DNA of 41,409 nt from SZUA-252 sp035716005 (GCA_035716005.1 DASTKG010000019.1:1-41409), one strand, 5' to 3'; shown: positions 17,396 to 27,507, counted from the first letter of the stretch. Program-made: numbers and translations. Notes: a model not told the origin generated them from the letters alone.

Positions 17396-17425
17396 TTGCG
17401 CCGGGCCGAGGGGGCTCCCTATACT
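17396..17425 (+). promoter_or_regulatory. Candidate sigma70-type promoter for lptFG
   Basis: TTGCGC (17396-17401) and TATACT (17420-17425) are separated by 18 bases. The -10 box matches the consensus at five of six positions, the -35 box at three. The predicted start near 17432 gives a leader of about 30 bases to the lptF ATG. The intergenic region 17314-17462 is divergent, so a promoter for sprA must also lie here. I could not identify one with confidence. Confidence 0.5.
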
Positions 17426-17462
17426 GCGCCATGGTCGGCCCACTCCCGCCCCGGCGAACCCG

Positions 17463-18905
17463 ATGAGAATACTCGAACGATACGTCCTCCGCGAGCACCT
17501 GTTCCCGTTCCTCTTCGGGTTCAGCGTGGTCGTCTTCCTGCTGACCCTCGACTTTCTCTTCGACCTGGTCGATCTGGCCATCGGGAAGGGCGTGAGCTTC
17601 GGCATCGTGCTCGAGCTCTTCGTCCTCTCGCTCGGGTACATGGTGGCGCTCGCCTTCCCTTGCGCGGTCCTGATCGCGTCGCTCGCGGCCTTCGGCCGTC
17701 TTTCCCAGGACAACGAGATCTCCGCCATGCGCGCGAACGGCGTGAACCTGGCGCGCATCATCGGCGCGCCGCTCATGGCCGCCTCCGTCCTCGCGGGTCT
17801 CCTCGTCCTCTTCAACAACCACGTCCTCCCCGAGTCGAATCACGCGCTCGCGAGCCTGATGTCCGACGTGAGCCGCAAGCGCCCCACGGCGCAGATCACC
17901 GAAGGGGTCTTCATCGACGCCTTCGAGGGCTACAACATCTTCGTGGAGAAGGTGAACAGCCGAACGAACGAGATCCGCGGCGTGAAGATCTATCAGCTCA
18001 GCTCGACCGCGCGCCCCACCACGATCCTGGCCGAATGGGGAACGATCCATAACGCGCCCGACGGCCGCGTCATGACGCTCGAGCTCCACGACGGGGAAAT
18101 CCACGAAGTCCCCCCGAACGAGGAGGAACGGACCTACCGCCGCCTCATGTTCAAGACCCATCTCATTAATATTCGGACGCCCGGCGCGGATCTGGAGAGG
18201 CGCAACAAGACGGCCCGGGGAGACCGGGAGATGAACCTCACGATGATGATGGACGCTATCCATCAGGTGCGAAACGACTTGAAGGAGGCCGTGAAGGTCC
18301 GGAACCAGATCCTGGCGGGCGCCGGCTTCGCCTCCTACGACGATTTCGTCCGGGCGGCGGTCCCCCACCCCGCCCCGCGGGGCATTCAGGCCTGGCTCAG
18401 GAACGCGCTCCGGGCCCTCGGATCGGTGGGGGTCATCGCGACGGGGCTCCCTCCGCGCGCCCGACCGCCGAGCGGGGACGCCGCGGTCCGCCCGATCGCG
18501 CCGATGACGATGGACATGATCCAGATGCGCCAGCTGGAGATCGACGGACTGGAGCGGCGGGTGAACAGTCTCGAGGTGGAGGTGCAGAAGAAGTTCTCCA
18601 TTCCCGCCGCGTGCCTCGTCTTCGTGCTCGTCGGGGCGCCGCTCGGCATGCGCGCGCGAAAGAGCGGCATCGCCGTCGCCTTCCTCTCCATCCTCTTCTT
18701 CGTCTTCTACTACCTCTGCCTCGCGGGAGGCGAGGAGCTGGCCGACCGGCGAATCCTCGCGCCCTGGTTCGCCATGTGGGCGCCGAACCTCGTCATCGGG
18801 GCCATCGGCGTCTACCTGACGCTCCAGGCGGCCGAGGTGATCCGGCGTCCGCGGCGACGGCCGCGCCGCATCCGGCCTCCCTCGCTGCCCGTGGCCGCCG
18901 CGTGA
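17463..18905 (+). CDS. lptF: LPS export permease LptF (YjgP/YjgQ family)
   Basis: LptF pairs with LptG as the inner-membrane permease that, driven by LptB, extracts lipopolysaccharide and passes it to LptC/LptA. The protein opens MRILERYVLREHLFPFLFGF and has membrane segments near 15-37, 52-76 and 100-118. The periplasmic beta-jellyroll follows (about 140-240). Three more membrane segments lie near 380-395, 403-421 and 440-457. EISAMRANGV (85-94) is the family motif after the second segment. At 480 residues it is about 110 longer than typical. Extra sequence at about 285-350 and a short coiled coil (350-378) lie between jellyroll and the fourth segment. The ATG at 17463 follows the divergent promoter region. 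The stop overlaps the lptG GTG. Confidence 0.92.
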   Translation: MRILERYVLREHLFPFLFGFSVVVFLLTLDFLFDLVDLAIGKGVSFGIVLELFVLSLGYMVALAFPCAVLIASLAAFGRLSQDNEISAMRANGVNLARIIGAPLMAASVLAGLLVLFNNHVLPESNHALASLMSDVSRKRPTAQITEGVFIDAFEGYNIFVEKVNSRTNEIRGVKIYQLSSTARPTTILAEWGTIHNAPDGRVMTLELHDGEIHEVPPNEEERTYRRLMFKTHLINIRTPGADLERRNKTARGDREMNLTMMMDAIHQVRNDLKEAVKVRNQILAGAGFASYDDFVRAAVPHPAPRGIQAWLRNALRALGSVGVIATGLPPRARPPSGDAAVRPIAPMTMDMIQMRQLEIDGLERRVNSLEVEVQKKFSIPAACLVFVLVGAPLGMRARKSGIAVAFLSILFFVFYYLCLAGGEELADRRILAPWFAMWAPNLVIGAIGVYLTLQAAEVIRRPRRRPRRIRPPSLPVAAA

Positions 18906-19984
18906 AGATCCTCGACCGCTACGTCCTGCGCGAGACGCTCACGGCCCTTCTCGCCGGCCTCGTCTTCTTCGTCTCGGTCTTCATCGTCGTCGACGTCTTC
19001 GAGAAGATCGACACCTACCTCGACAATCACGTGCCGGCCCGGACCGTGGCGCTCTTCTACGCCATGGGGATTCCCGGGATCACGCTCCAGGTTCTCCCCA
19101 TGGCGATGCTCCTCGCGTGCCTCCTCGCGCTCGGCCAGCTGGGGCGGACGAACGAGCTGAACGCCATGCGGACCGCCGGCCTCGGGCCGGCCCGCATCGC
19201 CGCGCCCCTCATCGCGCTCGCGGTTCTCGTGAGCGTGCTCGCCTTCGTGGTGAACGAGGTCGCCATTCCGGACCTGAACGCGCGGCGCATCCGGCTCTAT
19301 CACGTCGACATCAAGAAGGAGAACGTCGAGACGCCGCAGGCGAGGACGAACCTCGCCTATCTCGGCACGGGGGGCCGCACGTTCCTCATCCGCACGTACC
19401 TCGTCCCGGCGAAGGAGATGCGGGAGGTGGTGATCCAGGAGGTGCGCGACAACGCCCTCACGGGCCGGATCGACGCCGAGACCGGCAAGTGGGAGAACGG
19501 CCGCTGGGTCTTCCGGAACGGCTACACCCGGCGCTTCGACAAGAGCGGAGAGACGGCCGCGCAATTCAACGAGCTGACGATACCGGGCCTGAAGGAGCGC
19601 CCCGAGGATTTCGCCGAGGGGGAGGAGGATCCGAAAGGACTCTCCTACTGGCAGCTCGAGAACTACATCGACCGGCTCCACCAGTCGGGGAGCCGCGTGC
19701 AGAAGTATCTGGTGGAGCTGTATCTCAAGATCTCCTTCCCCCTCACCAATCTCGTGGTGGTCCTCATCGGCGTGGCGCTCGCGCTCCGGAACCGCCGGGG
19801 CGGCCTGGCCGCGGCGTTCGGCCTCTCGGTTTTCATCTCGTTCGTCTACTACGCCCTCATCCGGACCGGACAGTCGCTCGGGCACAACGGCGCGCTCCCT
19901 CCCCTGCTCGCGGCATGGCTGGGGAATTTCGTCTTCGGAGCGCTGGCGTTGGAGTTGTTCCGGAGGGCGCGGCGGGGCAGCTAG
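18902..19984 (+). CDS. lptG: LPS export permease LptG (YjgP/YjgQ family)
   Basis: This is the partner of LptF in the LptB2FG transporter. It starts with GTG overlapping the lptF stop as GTGA, giving 360 residues, the normal length. The start KILDRYVLRETLTALLAGLVFFVSVFIVVDVFEKID is typical. ELNAMRTAGLGPARI follows the second membrane region. A periplasmic domain runs from about 120 to 260. The C-terminal segments include FPLTNLVVVLIGVALALRNRRGG and the family block FVYYALIRTGQSLGHNGALPP. The length difference between LptF and LptG, and the overlap, support a single two-gene operon on the plus strand, unlike every other gene here. Confidence 0.93.
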   Translation: MKILDRYVLRETLTALLAGLVFFVSVFIVVDVFEKIDTYLDNHVPARTVALFYAMGIPGITLQVLPMAMLLACLLALGQLGRTNELNAMRTAGLGPARIAAPLIALAVLVSVLAFVVNEVAIPDLNARRIRLYHVDIKKENVETPQARTNLAYLGTGGRTFLIRTYLVPAKEMREVVIQEVRDNALTGRIDAETGKWENGRWVFRNGYTRRFDKSGETAAQFNELTIPGLKERPEDFAEGEEDPKGLSYWQLENYIDRLHQSGSRVQKYLVELYLKISFPLTNLVVVLIGVALALRNRRGGLAAAFGLSVFISFVYYALIRTGQSLGHNGALPPLLAAWLGNFVFGALALELFRRARRGS

Positions 19985-19987
19985 CGT

Positions 19988-20004
19988 CGCGGCGCGTCGC
20001 CGCG
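19988..20004. terminator. Hairpin between convergent lptG and comB
   Basis: CGCGGCG and CGCCGCG form a perfect 7-bp stem with a CGT loop, 3 bases after the lptG stop and 17 bases from the comB stop. Its position between convergent genes suggests a two-way terminator. There is no T-run on either strand, so efficiency is uncertain. Confidence 0.4.
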
Positions 20005-20021
20005 GCGGGACCGGGGCGGGC

Positions 20022-20752
20022 TTACCGGACGTTCACGATCCGCCCCTCGCGGAGGAAGGGCACCACCGGAACCGAATCGACCGCCGCGCAGACGGGCAGA
20101 TCGTCCTCGAATCCGAGTTCGATGAGATAGCGGCCGTGGTCGCTTCGGCGCAGGATCGACTCCGGCGCGCCGCCGTGCTCCCGATCGTAGGCCGCGGCCA
20201 TCTCCGCCGCGTCGTTCATCGTCGGCGCGTTCCCGCCCGCGCTCGCCGCCACGAGGCGCCGCACGAGGGCTCCGGCGCAGGCCGCGTCCTCGAGCGAGGT
20301 CTTCCCGTTCCGCCCGGCGCAGAGGATCGCGAGGTCGGCGCCGTCCGCCCGCACGGCGTCCGCCACCGCCCCGACGTTCACGTAGGCGAGCAGGCGCTGC
20401 TCGCGCCCCACCAGCAGTCCCGCCATGAGGGGACTCGCGTTCGTGGAGGCGAAGACGAGCGTCTTTCCCTCCACGCGCCCCTTGTCGTATTCGCGCGGCG
20501 AGTTCCCGAGATCGAAGCCGCTCACCTTGGCGCCCTCCCGCTCGCCGCAGAGGAGCCGCTGCTTCGGGTCGAGCGTCTGCGCGAGGCGAGTCGCCTCCTC
20601 CACCGTCTCCACGGGAATCACCTTGGCGGCGCCGTTTCGAAGCGCGTGGGCCAGGGTGGAGCAGGTGCGGAGCACGTCGACCACGACGATCTGGCGATGC
20701 TCGAGCGGGGCGCGTTCGCCTTCGTGCGGCGTGAGGTAGAGCTCGATCCGCT

Positions 20753-20756
<4 letters not shown>
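20022..20756 (-). CDS. comB: ComB-family 2-phosphosulfolactate phosphatase
   Basis: The ComB family is named for hydrolysis of 2-phosphosulfolactate to sulfolactate, a step of coenzyme M synthesis in methanogens. Many bacteria have homologues of unproven role. Recognisable parts are VVVDVLRTCSTLAHALRNGA near the N-terminus, CGEREGAKVSGFDLGNSPREY, TLVFASTNASPLM, and ILCAGRNGKTSLEDAACAGAL, which match family motifs in order. The ATG at 20756 overlaps the accC stop as ATGA, giving 244 residues, the expected size. Nothing else for coenzyme M is in the window, so the true substrate here is open. It is the last gene of the long minus-strand run and faces lptG. Confidence 0.85.
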
Positions 20757-22117
<1,361 letters not shown>

Positions 22118-22124
22118 GCCGCCC

Positions 22125-23246
22125 CTACGGGGTGGCTTCCGGCTTCGCCTCGAACGACTTCCACGATTCGTCCGACGTGGCGTGGATCCCCTTGATGCGC
22201 AACTCGAACTCGGTCGGGTTCGTGGAGTAGCGGAGCGCGTTCTCGAGGCTGATCTTCTGCTCGGTGTAGAACCGCATGATCGACTGGTCGAAGGTCTGCA
22301 TGCCGTACTGCGAGACGCCGTCGGCGATGGCGCTCGAGATGAGCGACGTCTTCTCCGGATCGCGCAGGTATTCGCGGATGGTGGCGGTGACGAGCATGAC
22401 CTCGCACGCCGGCACGCGCCCCTCCACGTCGGAGCGCGGGATGAGGCGGAGCGCCACGACGGCCTGGAGCGTCCCGGCCAGGAGGAACCGGACCTCCTCG
22501 TGCTGGTGCGGCGGGAAGAACGAGATGATGCGGTTCACCGTCTGCCCGGCGTCGATGGTGTGAAGGGTGGAGAAGACGAGGTGGCCGGTGTCGGCCGCCA
22601 TGAGGGCGGTCTTCATCGTCTCGGCGTCCCGGATCTCCCCGATCATGATGACGTCGGGATCCTGGCGAAGGATGTGCTTCAGCCCCTCGTGGAAGGAGTC
22701 GGTGTCGAGGCCGACCTCGCGCTGGGAGATGCACGACTTCTTGTCGCGGAAGAGGAACTCGACCGGGTCCTCGATCGTGATGATGTTCCGCGCCTCGCGG
22801 CGGTTCACGCTGTCGAGCATGGCCGCCAGCGTCGTCGATTTCCCCGATCCGACCGTGCCGCAGACGAGGACGAGCCCGCGCTGGCGCGAAGCCACTTCCT
22901 CCACGACCGTCGGAAGATTCAGGTCCTCGAAGGCCGGCACCGTGGCGGGGACCTGCCGGAAGACCATCGCGGTCGTGCCCCGCTGCTGGTAGAAGTTGGT
23001 GCGGAAGCGGGCGAGGCCGGTGACGCCGAAGGCGAAGTCGACTTCCTTCGTCTCCTCGAAGATCCGCTTCTGCTTCGGCGTGAGGATCTGGTCGACCACG
23101 GCCTCCATGTCGGCCTGCGAGGGGGCCGGCTCGTCGAGCATCACCAGCTCGCCGTTCACGCGCGCGATCGGCTTCGTGCCGACCTTCACGTGCAAGTCCG
23201 AAGCCTTCATCTCCACGACCTTCTGAAGCACGCGCTTGACGTTCAT
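22125..23246 (-). CDS. pilT: Type IV pilus retraction ATPase, PilT/PilU type
   Basis: PilT-family hexameric ATPases depolymerise type IV pili at the inner membrane. The protein starts VVEMKASDLHVKVG, typical of PilT. It has Walker A GTVGSGKST (130-138), the Asp box ITIEDPVEF (157-165), Walker B DPDVIMIGEIRD (196-207), and the His box GHLVFSTLHT (221-230). The C-terminal GMQTFDQSIMRFY is seen in PilU and related PilT proteins, so the exact subtype is open. The length of 373 residues is normal. It sits between accB and accC, with an 18-base gap after accB and 7 bases before accC, so it is probably co-transcribed with them. No other pilus gene is in the window. Confidence 0.93.
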   Translation of the reverse strand: MNVKRVLQKVVEMKASDLHVKVGTKPIARVNGELVMLDEPAPSQADMEAVVDQILTPKQKRIFEETKEVDFAFGVTGLARFRTNFYQQRGTTAMVFRQVPATVPAFEDLNLPTVVEEVASRQRGLVLVCGTVGSGKSTTLAAMLDSVNRREARNIITIEDPVEFLFRDKKSCISQREVGLDTDSFHEGLKHILRQDPDVIMIGEIRDAETMKTALMAADTGHLVFSTLHTIDAGQTVNRIISFFPPHQHEEVRFLLAGTLQAVVALRLIPRSDVEGRVPACEVMLVTATIREYLRDPEKTSLISSAIADGVSQYGMQTFDQSIMRFYTEQKISLENALRYSTNPTEFELRIKGIHATSDESWKSFEAKPEATP

Positions 23247-23264
23247 CCCACCCTCCGACCCGGC

Positions 23265-23759
23265 CTAGGCGGCCCGGTCCGCTTCCACCAGGAAGAGCAC
23301 CTGGCCGTATTCCACCGGCGTCGCGTTCTCCACGAGCACCTGATGGATGCGGCCTCGCACCTCCGACTCGATTTCGTTCATGAGCTTCATCGCTTCCACG
23401 ATGCAGACGGTCTGGCCCACGTCGACCGGGCTGTTCACCTCGATGTAGGGATCGGCGTCGGGCGCCGGCGAGCGGTAGAACGTCCCGACCATCGGCGACC
23501 GGATCGCGACCAGATTCTTCGACGGCCCCTCGGCGGGCGAAGCCTCGCCCGCGGCGGGTCCGGCGCCGGGCGCGCCGGGCGCGCCGGCGGCCGCGTGCGC
23601 GGCGGGCGCCGCGGCCGGGGCCGGGGCGCTCGAGACCATCGTCTCGGCGCCGGGGCGGCGAACCCGGACCGTGGTGAACCAACGGCGGACTTCGATCTCC
23701 GCGAGGTCCTCCTCGCGCATGATCCGAACGAGTTCCTGTATCCAGCCGCGGAGACTCAT
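23265..23759 (-). CDS. accB: Acetyl-CoA carboxylase, biotin carboxyl carrier protein
   Basis: BCCP carries the carboxybiotin between biotin carboxylase and carboxyltransferase. The biotinyl domain (about 83-160) has MVGTFYRSPAPDADPYIEV, including the BCCP-specific thumb, and the biotinylation site EAMKLMNEI with Lys125. The N-terminal helix (WIQELVRIMREEDLAEIEV) is linked by an Ala/Pro/Gly-rich mobile hinge (about 44-80), which is normal. The ATG at 23759 overlaps the aroQ stop as ATGA. The order aroQ-accB-accC is widespread; here pilT interrupts it. Confidence 0.97.
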   Translation of the reverse strand: MSLRGWIQELVRIMREEDLAEIEVRRWFTTVRVRRPGAETMVSSAPAPAAAPAAHAAAGAPGAPGAGPAAGEASPAEGPSKNLVAIRSPMVGTFYRSPAPDADPYIEVNSPVDVGQTVCIVEAMKLMNEIESEVRGRIHQVLVENATPVEYGQVLFLVEADRAA

Positions 23760-24238
23760 GACCTTCTCCCTCGCTTGCGGTCGGTCCGGAGGCGATCGTG
23801 GATCGCGCGGAGCGCGAGCTCGTACCCGACGGGACCGAACCCCATCACGACGCCGGCCGAGGCCGGGGCGGTGAGGCTCGTCTGCCGTTCGCGCTCGCGG
23901 GCGTAGAGATTGGAGAGGTGAACCTCGACGACGGGAATCGTCATGGCTCGAATCGTGTCGCCGAGGGCCATGCTCGTGTGGGTGAGGGCGCCCCCGTTCA
24001 GCACGACGGCGTCCGCCTCCTCCATCGCGATCTGGAGGCGGTCGATGAGGGCTCCTTCGTGATTGCTCTGGAACGAGGTGACGCGAAGCCCGAGTTCCTC
24101 GCCGAGCGTCGCGAGCCGCGCGTCGATCTTCGCGAGCGTGTCGTGCCCGTAGATCTTCGGCTCGCGGCGACCGAGGAGATTGAGGTTCGGGCCATGGACG
24201 ACCCAGACGTCGCGCGTTCCGCGCGTCGCGCGCGCCAT
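23756..24238 (-). CDS. aroQ: 3-dehydroquinate dehydratase, type II
   Basis: AroQ dehydrates 3-dehydroquinate to 3-dehydroshikimate, step three of the shikimate pathway. Family motifs are VHGPNLNLLGRREPKIYG (with the catalytic Tyr and Arg), FQSNHEGALIDRL, LNGGALTHTSMAL, and VEVHLSNLYARE. The 160 residues fit the dodecameric type II enzyme (about 145-150), with a short basic N-terminal extension MARATRGTRD. The ATG at 24238 shares one base with the stop of the upstream TPR gene (TGATG), and its own stop overlaps accB. AroB, which makes its substrate, lies two genes upstream. Confidence 0.96.
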   Translation of the reverse strand: MARATRGTRDVWVVHGPNLNLLGRREPKIYGHDTLAKIDARLATLGEELGLRVTSFQSNHEGALIDRLQIAMEEADAVVLNGGALTHTSMALGDTIRAMTIPVVEVHLSNLYARERERQTSLTAPASAGVVMGFGPVGYELALRAIHDRLRTDRKRGRRS

Positions 24239-25407
24239 CAGCTCTTCCCTCCGAGGCGGCGGAGCCAGGTCTCGAACGCGGCGCGGTTTCCCTCGACGGT
24301 CGGAGCCGCGGCGGCCGGAGCCGGGGCGGCCGGCGGCGTAAGGGCCGCGGGCTCGGCGGCCTGCTTCGGCGTCGCGGGGAGCTCCGCGGGCGCGGGGCTC
24401 GCGGCCCGCTCCGTGCCCGCGGGGGCGGCCGGCTCGTCGTCCCAGACGGCGGAACGCGTCGAGGAGGGCCGAGGCGTGTCGACCAGCGCGGAGTCCGGAA
24501 GTTCGACGGGAGGAGGAGGCGCCGGCGACTCCACCTCGCCGAGGGGGCGCACGGCGGCCGGGCGAAGCACTTGATCGAGCCGCTCGAGGGCGCTCGTCTG
24601 GAATTCCTCGACGTCGAGCGAACCGAGCCGGTTGTGGAGTCCGCCCTCCGGGAACCCGCCCGCGGGCACGACGATCTCGTGGCGCGAGGGCGGCACGGGA
24701 GAGGCGGGGGCGCCGGGTCTCGCCGAGACCGAACGCTCCAGGGAGACGCGCTCGCTCGGAAACGACGGGCCGATCGTCAGCTCGTCCGGCGTGAGAATCG
24801 CTTCGGTCGTGGAAGGCTCGTCCGTCGGAGGAACGGGCCCCTTCGCGACGGCCTCGGAGGCTTCGAAGGTCTCGAACGTCGGGAGCCCGAGGGCCAGCTC
24901 GCGAAGGTGGTCTTCCTCGCGCGTGAGCCGGATCGGCTGCCACGAACGCTCGCCCTGCGACACGATCAGCTCGGGAGGGCGAACTTCGGCGTACTCGCCC
25001 GAGGTGATCTGATGGAGGGCCGACTGCGATTCGAGATCGCCCGGATCGACGCGGCAGACGGCGCGGTAGAGATCGGAGGCCTCGGCGTGCCGGCCGTCGT
25101 GCGAGAGGATGCCGGCCATCGACTTCAGCGCGACGACGTTCTCTCGATCGAGTTGCAGCGCCTGCTGGAATTCGCCGCGAGCCTCGGCCAGGCGCCCGTC
25201 GGCCAGATAGCAGCGGCCGGTGACGATGTGGTCGCCCACGCCCTTTCCCGGACGGGAGCGGCGTTCCTCGCAGAGGCGGATGGCCTCGGCGATCTGGCCG
25301 CGCGCCAGCAACCGCTCGGCGACCGGCAGGTAGAGCGCCGTCGAGGGATCCTTCTCCACGATTTCTTCGAGCGTTAGACCCGCACTGGGAAGTGCTTCCG
25401 TGCTCAT
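24238..25407 (-). CDS. TPR-repeat protein with Pro/Ala-rich C-terminal half
   Basis: No exact family is recognised. Residues from about 20 to 135 form at least three tetratricopeptide-like repeats (ALYLPVAERLLARGQIAEAIRLCEE; HIVTGRCYLADGRLAEARGEFQQALQL; VVALKSMAGILSHDGRHAEASDLYRAV). The remaining 250 residues are low in complexity, rich in Pro, Ala, Glu and Ser, and probably disordered. The short segment FETWLRRLGGKS at the C-terminus looks helical. There is no signal peptide, so it is probably cytoplasmic. It overlaps aroB upstream (ATGA) and aroQ downstream (TGATG), so its synthesis is coupled to two shikimate enzymes. Similar TPR proteins occur near type IV pilus genes, but a pilus role here is only a guess. 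Confidence 0.8.
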   Translation of the reverse strand: MSTEALPSAGLTLEEIVEKDPSTALYLPVAERLLARGQIAEAIRLCEERRSRPGKGVGDHIVTGRCYLADGRLAEARGEFQQALQLDRENVVALKSMAGILSHDGRHAEASDLYRAVCRVDPGDLESQSALHQITSGEYAEVRPPELIVSQGERSWQPIRLTREEDHLRELALGLPTFETFEASEAVAKGPVPPTDEPSTTEAILTPDELTIGPSFPSERVSLERSVSARPGAPASPVPPSRHEIVVPAGGFPEGGLHNRLGSLDVEEFQTSALERLDQVLRPAAVRPLGEVESPAPPPPVELPDSALVDTPRPSSTRSAVWDDEPAAPAGTERAASPAPAELPATPKQAAEPAALTPPAAPAPAAAAPTVEGNRAAFETWLRRLGGKS

Positions 25408-26522
25408 GCGCCTCCTCGGCCGTCCCGCACCAGGCTGGCGACCACCCGCTCCAACGGGGTAAGCGATGGCAACGCAATCACTTTAGCCTTGCCGATCGCG
25501 GGGCACAATACCACTCGGACGCCTTCGCGTCCACGCTTCTTGTCCCTCAGAACCGCCTGCCAGAACGCCGGTTTGACGGGACGCCGGAGGCTGGTCGGCA
25601 GCCCGAGCGACTTGAGGAGCCACTCCACCTTCAGGGCGTCGATCGGGTCGAGGTGGGTCTCCATCACGCTGAGCCTCAGCGCCGCCACCATCCCGACGGC
25701 CACGGCCTCGCCGTGGTGGAAGGCGCGGTATCCCTCGGAGGCTTCGAGCGCGTGCCCCACCGTGTGGCCGAAATTGAGGACGCGTCGGACGCCCCGGTCC
25801 CTCTCGTCCTTCGTGACGAACCACGCCTTCGACACGGCGCAGGCCCGGACGATCGGCGCGAGCGCCTTCGGATCGAGGCCGCGTCCGCGCCGGACCAGCG
25901 TGGCGAGCGCGACGAGAATCCTCGGATCGCGCACGACGCCCATCTTCACCACCTCCGCGAGTCCGGAGCGGACGGCGCGGCGCGGGAGCGTGCGAAGGGC
26001 GTCCGGGTCGGCGTAGACGGCCTTCGGCTGGTGAAACGCGCCGACGAGGTTCTTCCCGGCGCGGAGATTCACGCCGGTCTTCCCGCCGATGGCGGCGTCG
26101 GCCTGCGAGAGGAGCGTGGTCGGAACGGCCACCCACGCGAGGCCGCGCCCGAAGGCCGACGCCGCGAAGCCGCTCACGTCCGAGACGACGCCTCCGCCGA
26201 GCGCCACGACGAGCGTTCCCTTCCCGAGGCCGTCGCGGGCCCACGACTCGAAGAGACGCGTCACCACGGCGAGATCCTTCGACGGCTCCCCGGGCGCGAG
26301 AACGTAGCGGTGAACGTCGCAGCCCGAGGCGCGCAGGCTCTTCTCCACGCGCGCCGCGTAGAGGCGCGCGACGGTCCGGTCGGTGACGAGCGCGACCGGC
26401 GTTCCCGGCGCGAGCCCGACGTCCCGCTTGAGCCTCGCGCCGATCCGGCCGAGGAGCCCGCGCTCCACTCGAACGGCGTAGCGCGACGGTCGGCCGGGGA
26501 TCCTCACTTCGATCGGGGACAT
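25404..26522 (-). CDS. aroB: 3-dehydroquinate synthase
   Basis: AroB makes 3-dehydroquinate from DAHP using NAD+ and a divalent metal, step two of the shikimate pathway. It shows the NAD-binding loop VVALGGGVVSDVSGFAAS, VAVPTTLLSQADAAIGGKTGVNL with catalytic lysines, and the metal-ligand segments LNFGHTVGHALEA and FHHGEAVAVGM. The 372 residues match the family. The N-terminal extension is absent. The ATG at 26522 lies 7 bases after the stop of the DUF4837 gene. The stop overlaps the TPR gene that leads to aroQ, giving a small shikimate pair. Confidence 0.96.
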   Translation of the reverse strand: MSPIEVRIPGRPSRYAVRVERGLLGRIGARLKRDVGLAPGTPVALVTDRTVARLYAARVEKSLRASGCDVHRYVLAPGEPSKDLAVVTRLFESWARDGLGKGTLVVALGGGVVSDVSGFAASAFGRGLAWVAVPTTLLSQADAAIGGKTGVNLRAGKNLVGAFHQPKAVYADPDALRTLPRRAVRSGLAEVVKMGVVRDPRILVALATLVRRGRGLDPKALAPIVRACAVSKAWFVTKDERDRGVRRVLNFGHTVGHALEASEGYRAFHHGEAVAVGMVAALRLSVMETHLDPIDALKVEWLLKSLGLPTSLRRPVKPAFWQAVLRDKKRGREGVRVVLCPAIGKAKVIALPSLTPLERVVASLVRDGRGGA

Positions 26523-26529
26523 GAATTCC

Positions 26530-27507
26530 TCAATGGGCCGGAGCGATGGTCTCGGCGATCGCGTGAAGCTCGCGGAGGTACGGGAGCTTCGGCGTGCCGG
26601 GCGCGAAGACGGCGAGATCGATCTGGAGCCGCAGGGTGCCTCGCGTCACTTCATAGTAACGGTACGGGCCCGCCGCGCTCACGGCGGAATCCTGCCAGCG
26701 TCCGTGGAGCTGGCGCGTGGCGCCCGCCATGACATCGGGCGAGAGGAGCGGCTCCGCGACGTCGAGCGTGACCTCGTCGGGACGGAAGCGCTTCGCGAGG
26801 GCCTCGCGCGCGTGCCAGGCGTCGGCGTTCGGATTCGTCGCGCCGACGGCGATCCGGAGGAGCCTCGCCGGAGGCCCTTCGTCGAGGAGGAGCGCGGCGC
26901 GTCCCGGCCGGTCGAGCGTCAGCCCCATGCCGCGGGGCACGCGCATGGAGATGCCGAGCGCGTCGCGGAGCTCTCCCTCCACCTTCGCGTCGCGCGGGAG
27001 CGAGAGAACCCGTTCGCGGACGCCGGCGAAGGTGGCGCGGTCGAGCGCCTGGAAGAGGCGGTTCTGCGCTTTCGTCACGGCGGGAATCCACTCCTCGCGC
27101 GTCGCGGTCCAGACGATCCCCGCGGCCTGCCCGCGGAGCCATACGTCGGGCGTGAAGGCGAAGGGTTCCCCGGCGGCATGCTGGTCGCGCCCGAGAAGCC
27201 GGTGGAGGCGGCGGGCCGGGCCCGGAACGTCGCGCCCCGGCCCGAAGCCGACGACGACGACGTTTCGCGCGCGATAGGCCACGCCGTCGCCCGGCGGAAC
27301 GATCCGGACGACGTAGGCCTTCTCGTCGTCGATTCGGACGGCGGTCCGCTCGACGACGGCGCGCAGGAGGAGGATCTCGGGGGCGTCGGGCGGGAGCGAG
27401 GTGATGACCGTCAGCTCGCGGCTCGAACCTTCCGCGAAGGGACGTCCGCCGCAGGAGACGAGCGCGACGAGTAGGAGTCCGGGTAACCAGGGAAGCCTGG
27501 GGCGCAT
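26530..27507 (-). CDS. DUF4837-like lipoprotein
   Basis: A 325-residue protein with a lipoprotein signal (LPGLLLVALVSCGG, lipobox LVSC). After it come blocks resembling DUF4837, a family of unknown function best known in Bacteroidetes: AYRARNVVVVGFGPG, the segment around DVWLRGQAAGIVWTAT, ALGISMRVPRGMGLTLD, and the C-terminal GPYRYYEVTRGTLRLQIDLAVF. The match is from memory of the family pattern and is not certain. The protein should be anchored in the periplasm, on the inner or outer membrane. It lies between the pseudo-HtrA gene and aroB, with a 36-base gap upstream. An envelope-related role is implied by the sigma/anti-sigma genes before it, but nothing in the sequence shows an activity. 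Confidence 0.65.
   Translation of the reverse strand: MRPRLPWLPGLLLVALVSCGGRPFAEGSSRELTVITSLPPDAPEILLLRAVVERTAVRIDDEKAYVVRIVPPGDGVAYRARNVVVVGFGPGRDVPGPARRLHRLLGRDQHAAGEPFAFTPDVWLRGQAAGIVWTATREEWIPAVTKAQNRLFQALDRATFAGVRERVLSLPRDAKVEGELRDALGISMRVPRGMGLTLDRPGRAALLLDEGPPARLLRIAVGATNPNADAWHAREALAKRFRPDEVTLDVAEPLLSPDVMAGATRQLHGRWQDSAVSAAGPYRYYEVTRGTLRLQIDLAVFAPGTPKLPYLRELHAIAETIAPAH

Noticed and set aside
12865..17466. Very long plus-strand open frame of 1,533 codons opposite sprA
   Set aside because: The product is rich in Arg, His, Val, Asp and Leu without any known motif, and mirrors GC-rich third positions of sprA. It is a typical antisense shadow in high-GC DNA.
23756..25477. Minus-strand open frame of 573 codons joining the TPR region to aroQ
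   Set aside because: Only its last 160 codons are real (aroQ, starting at 24238). The upstream part is an Arg-rich shadow of the TPR gene, which has its own frame.
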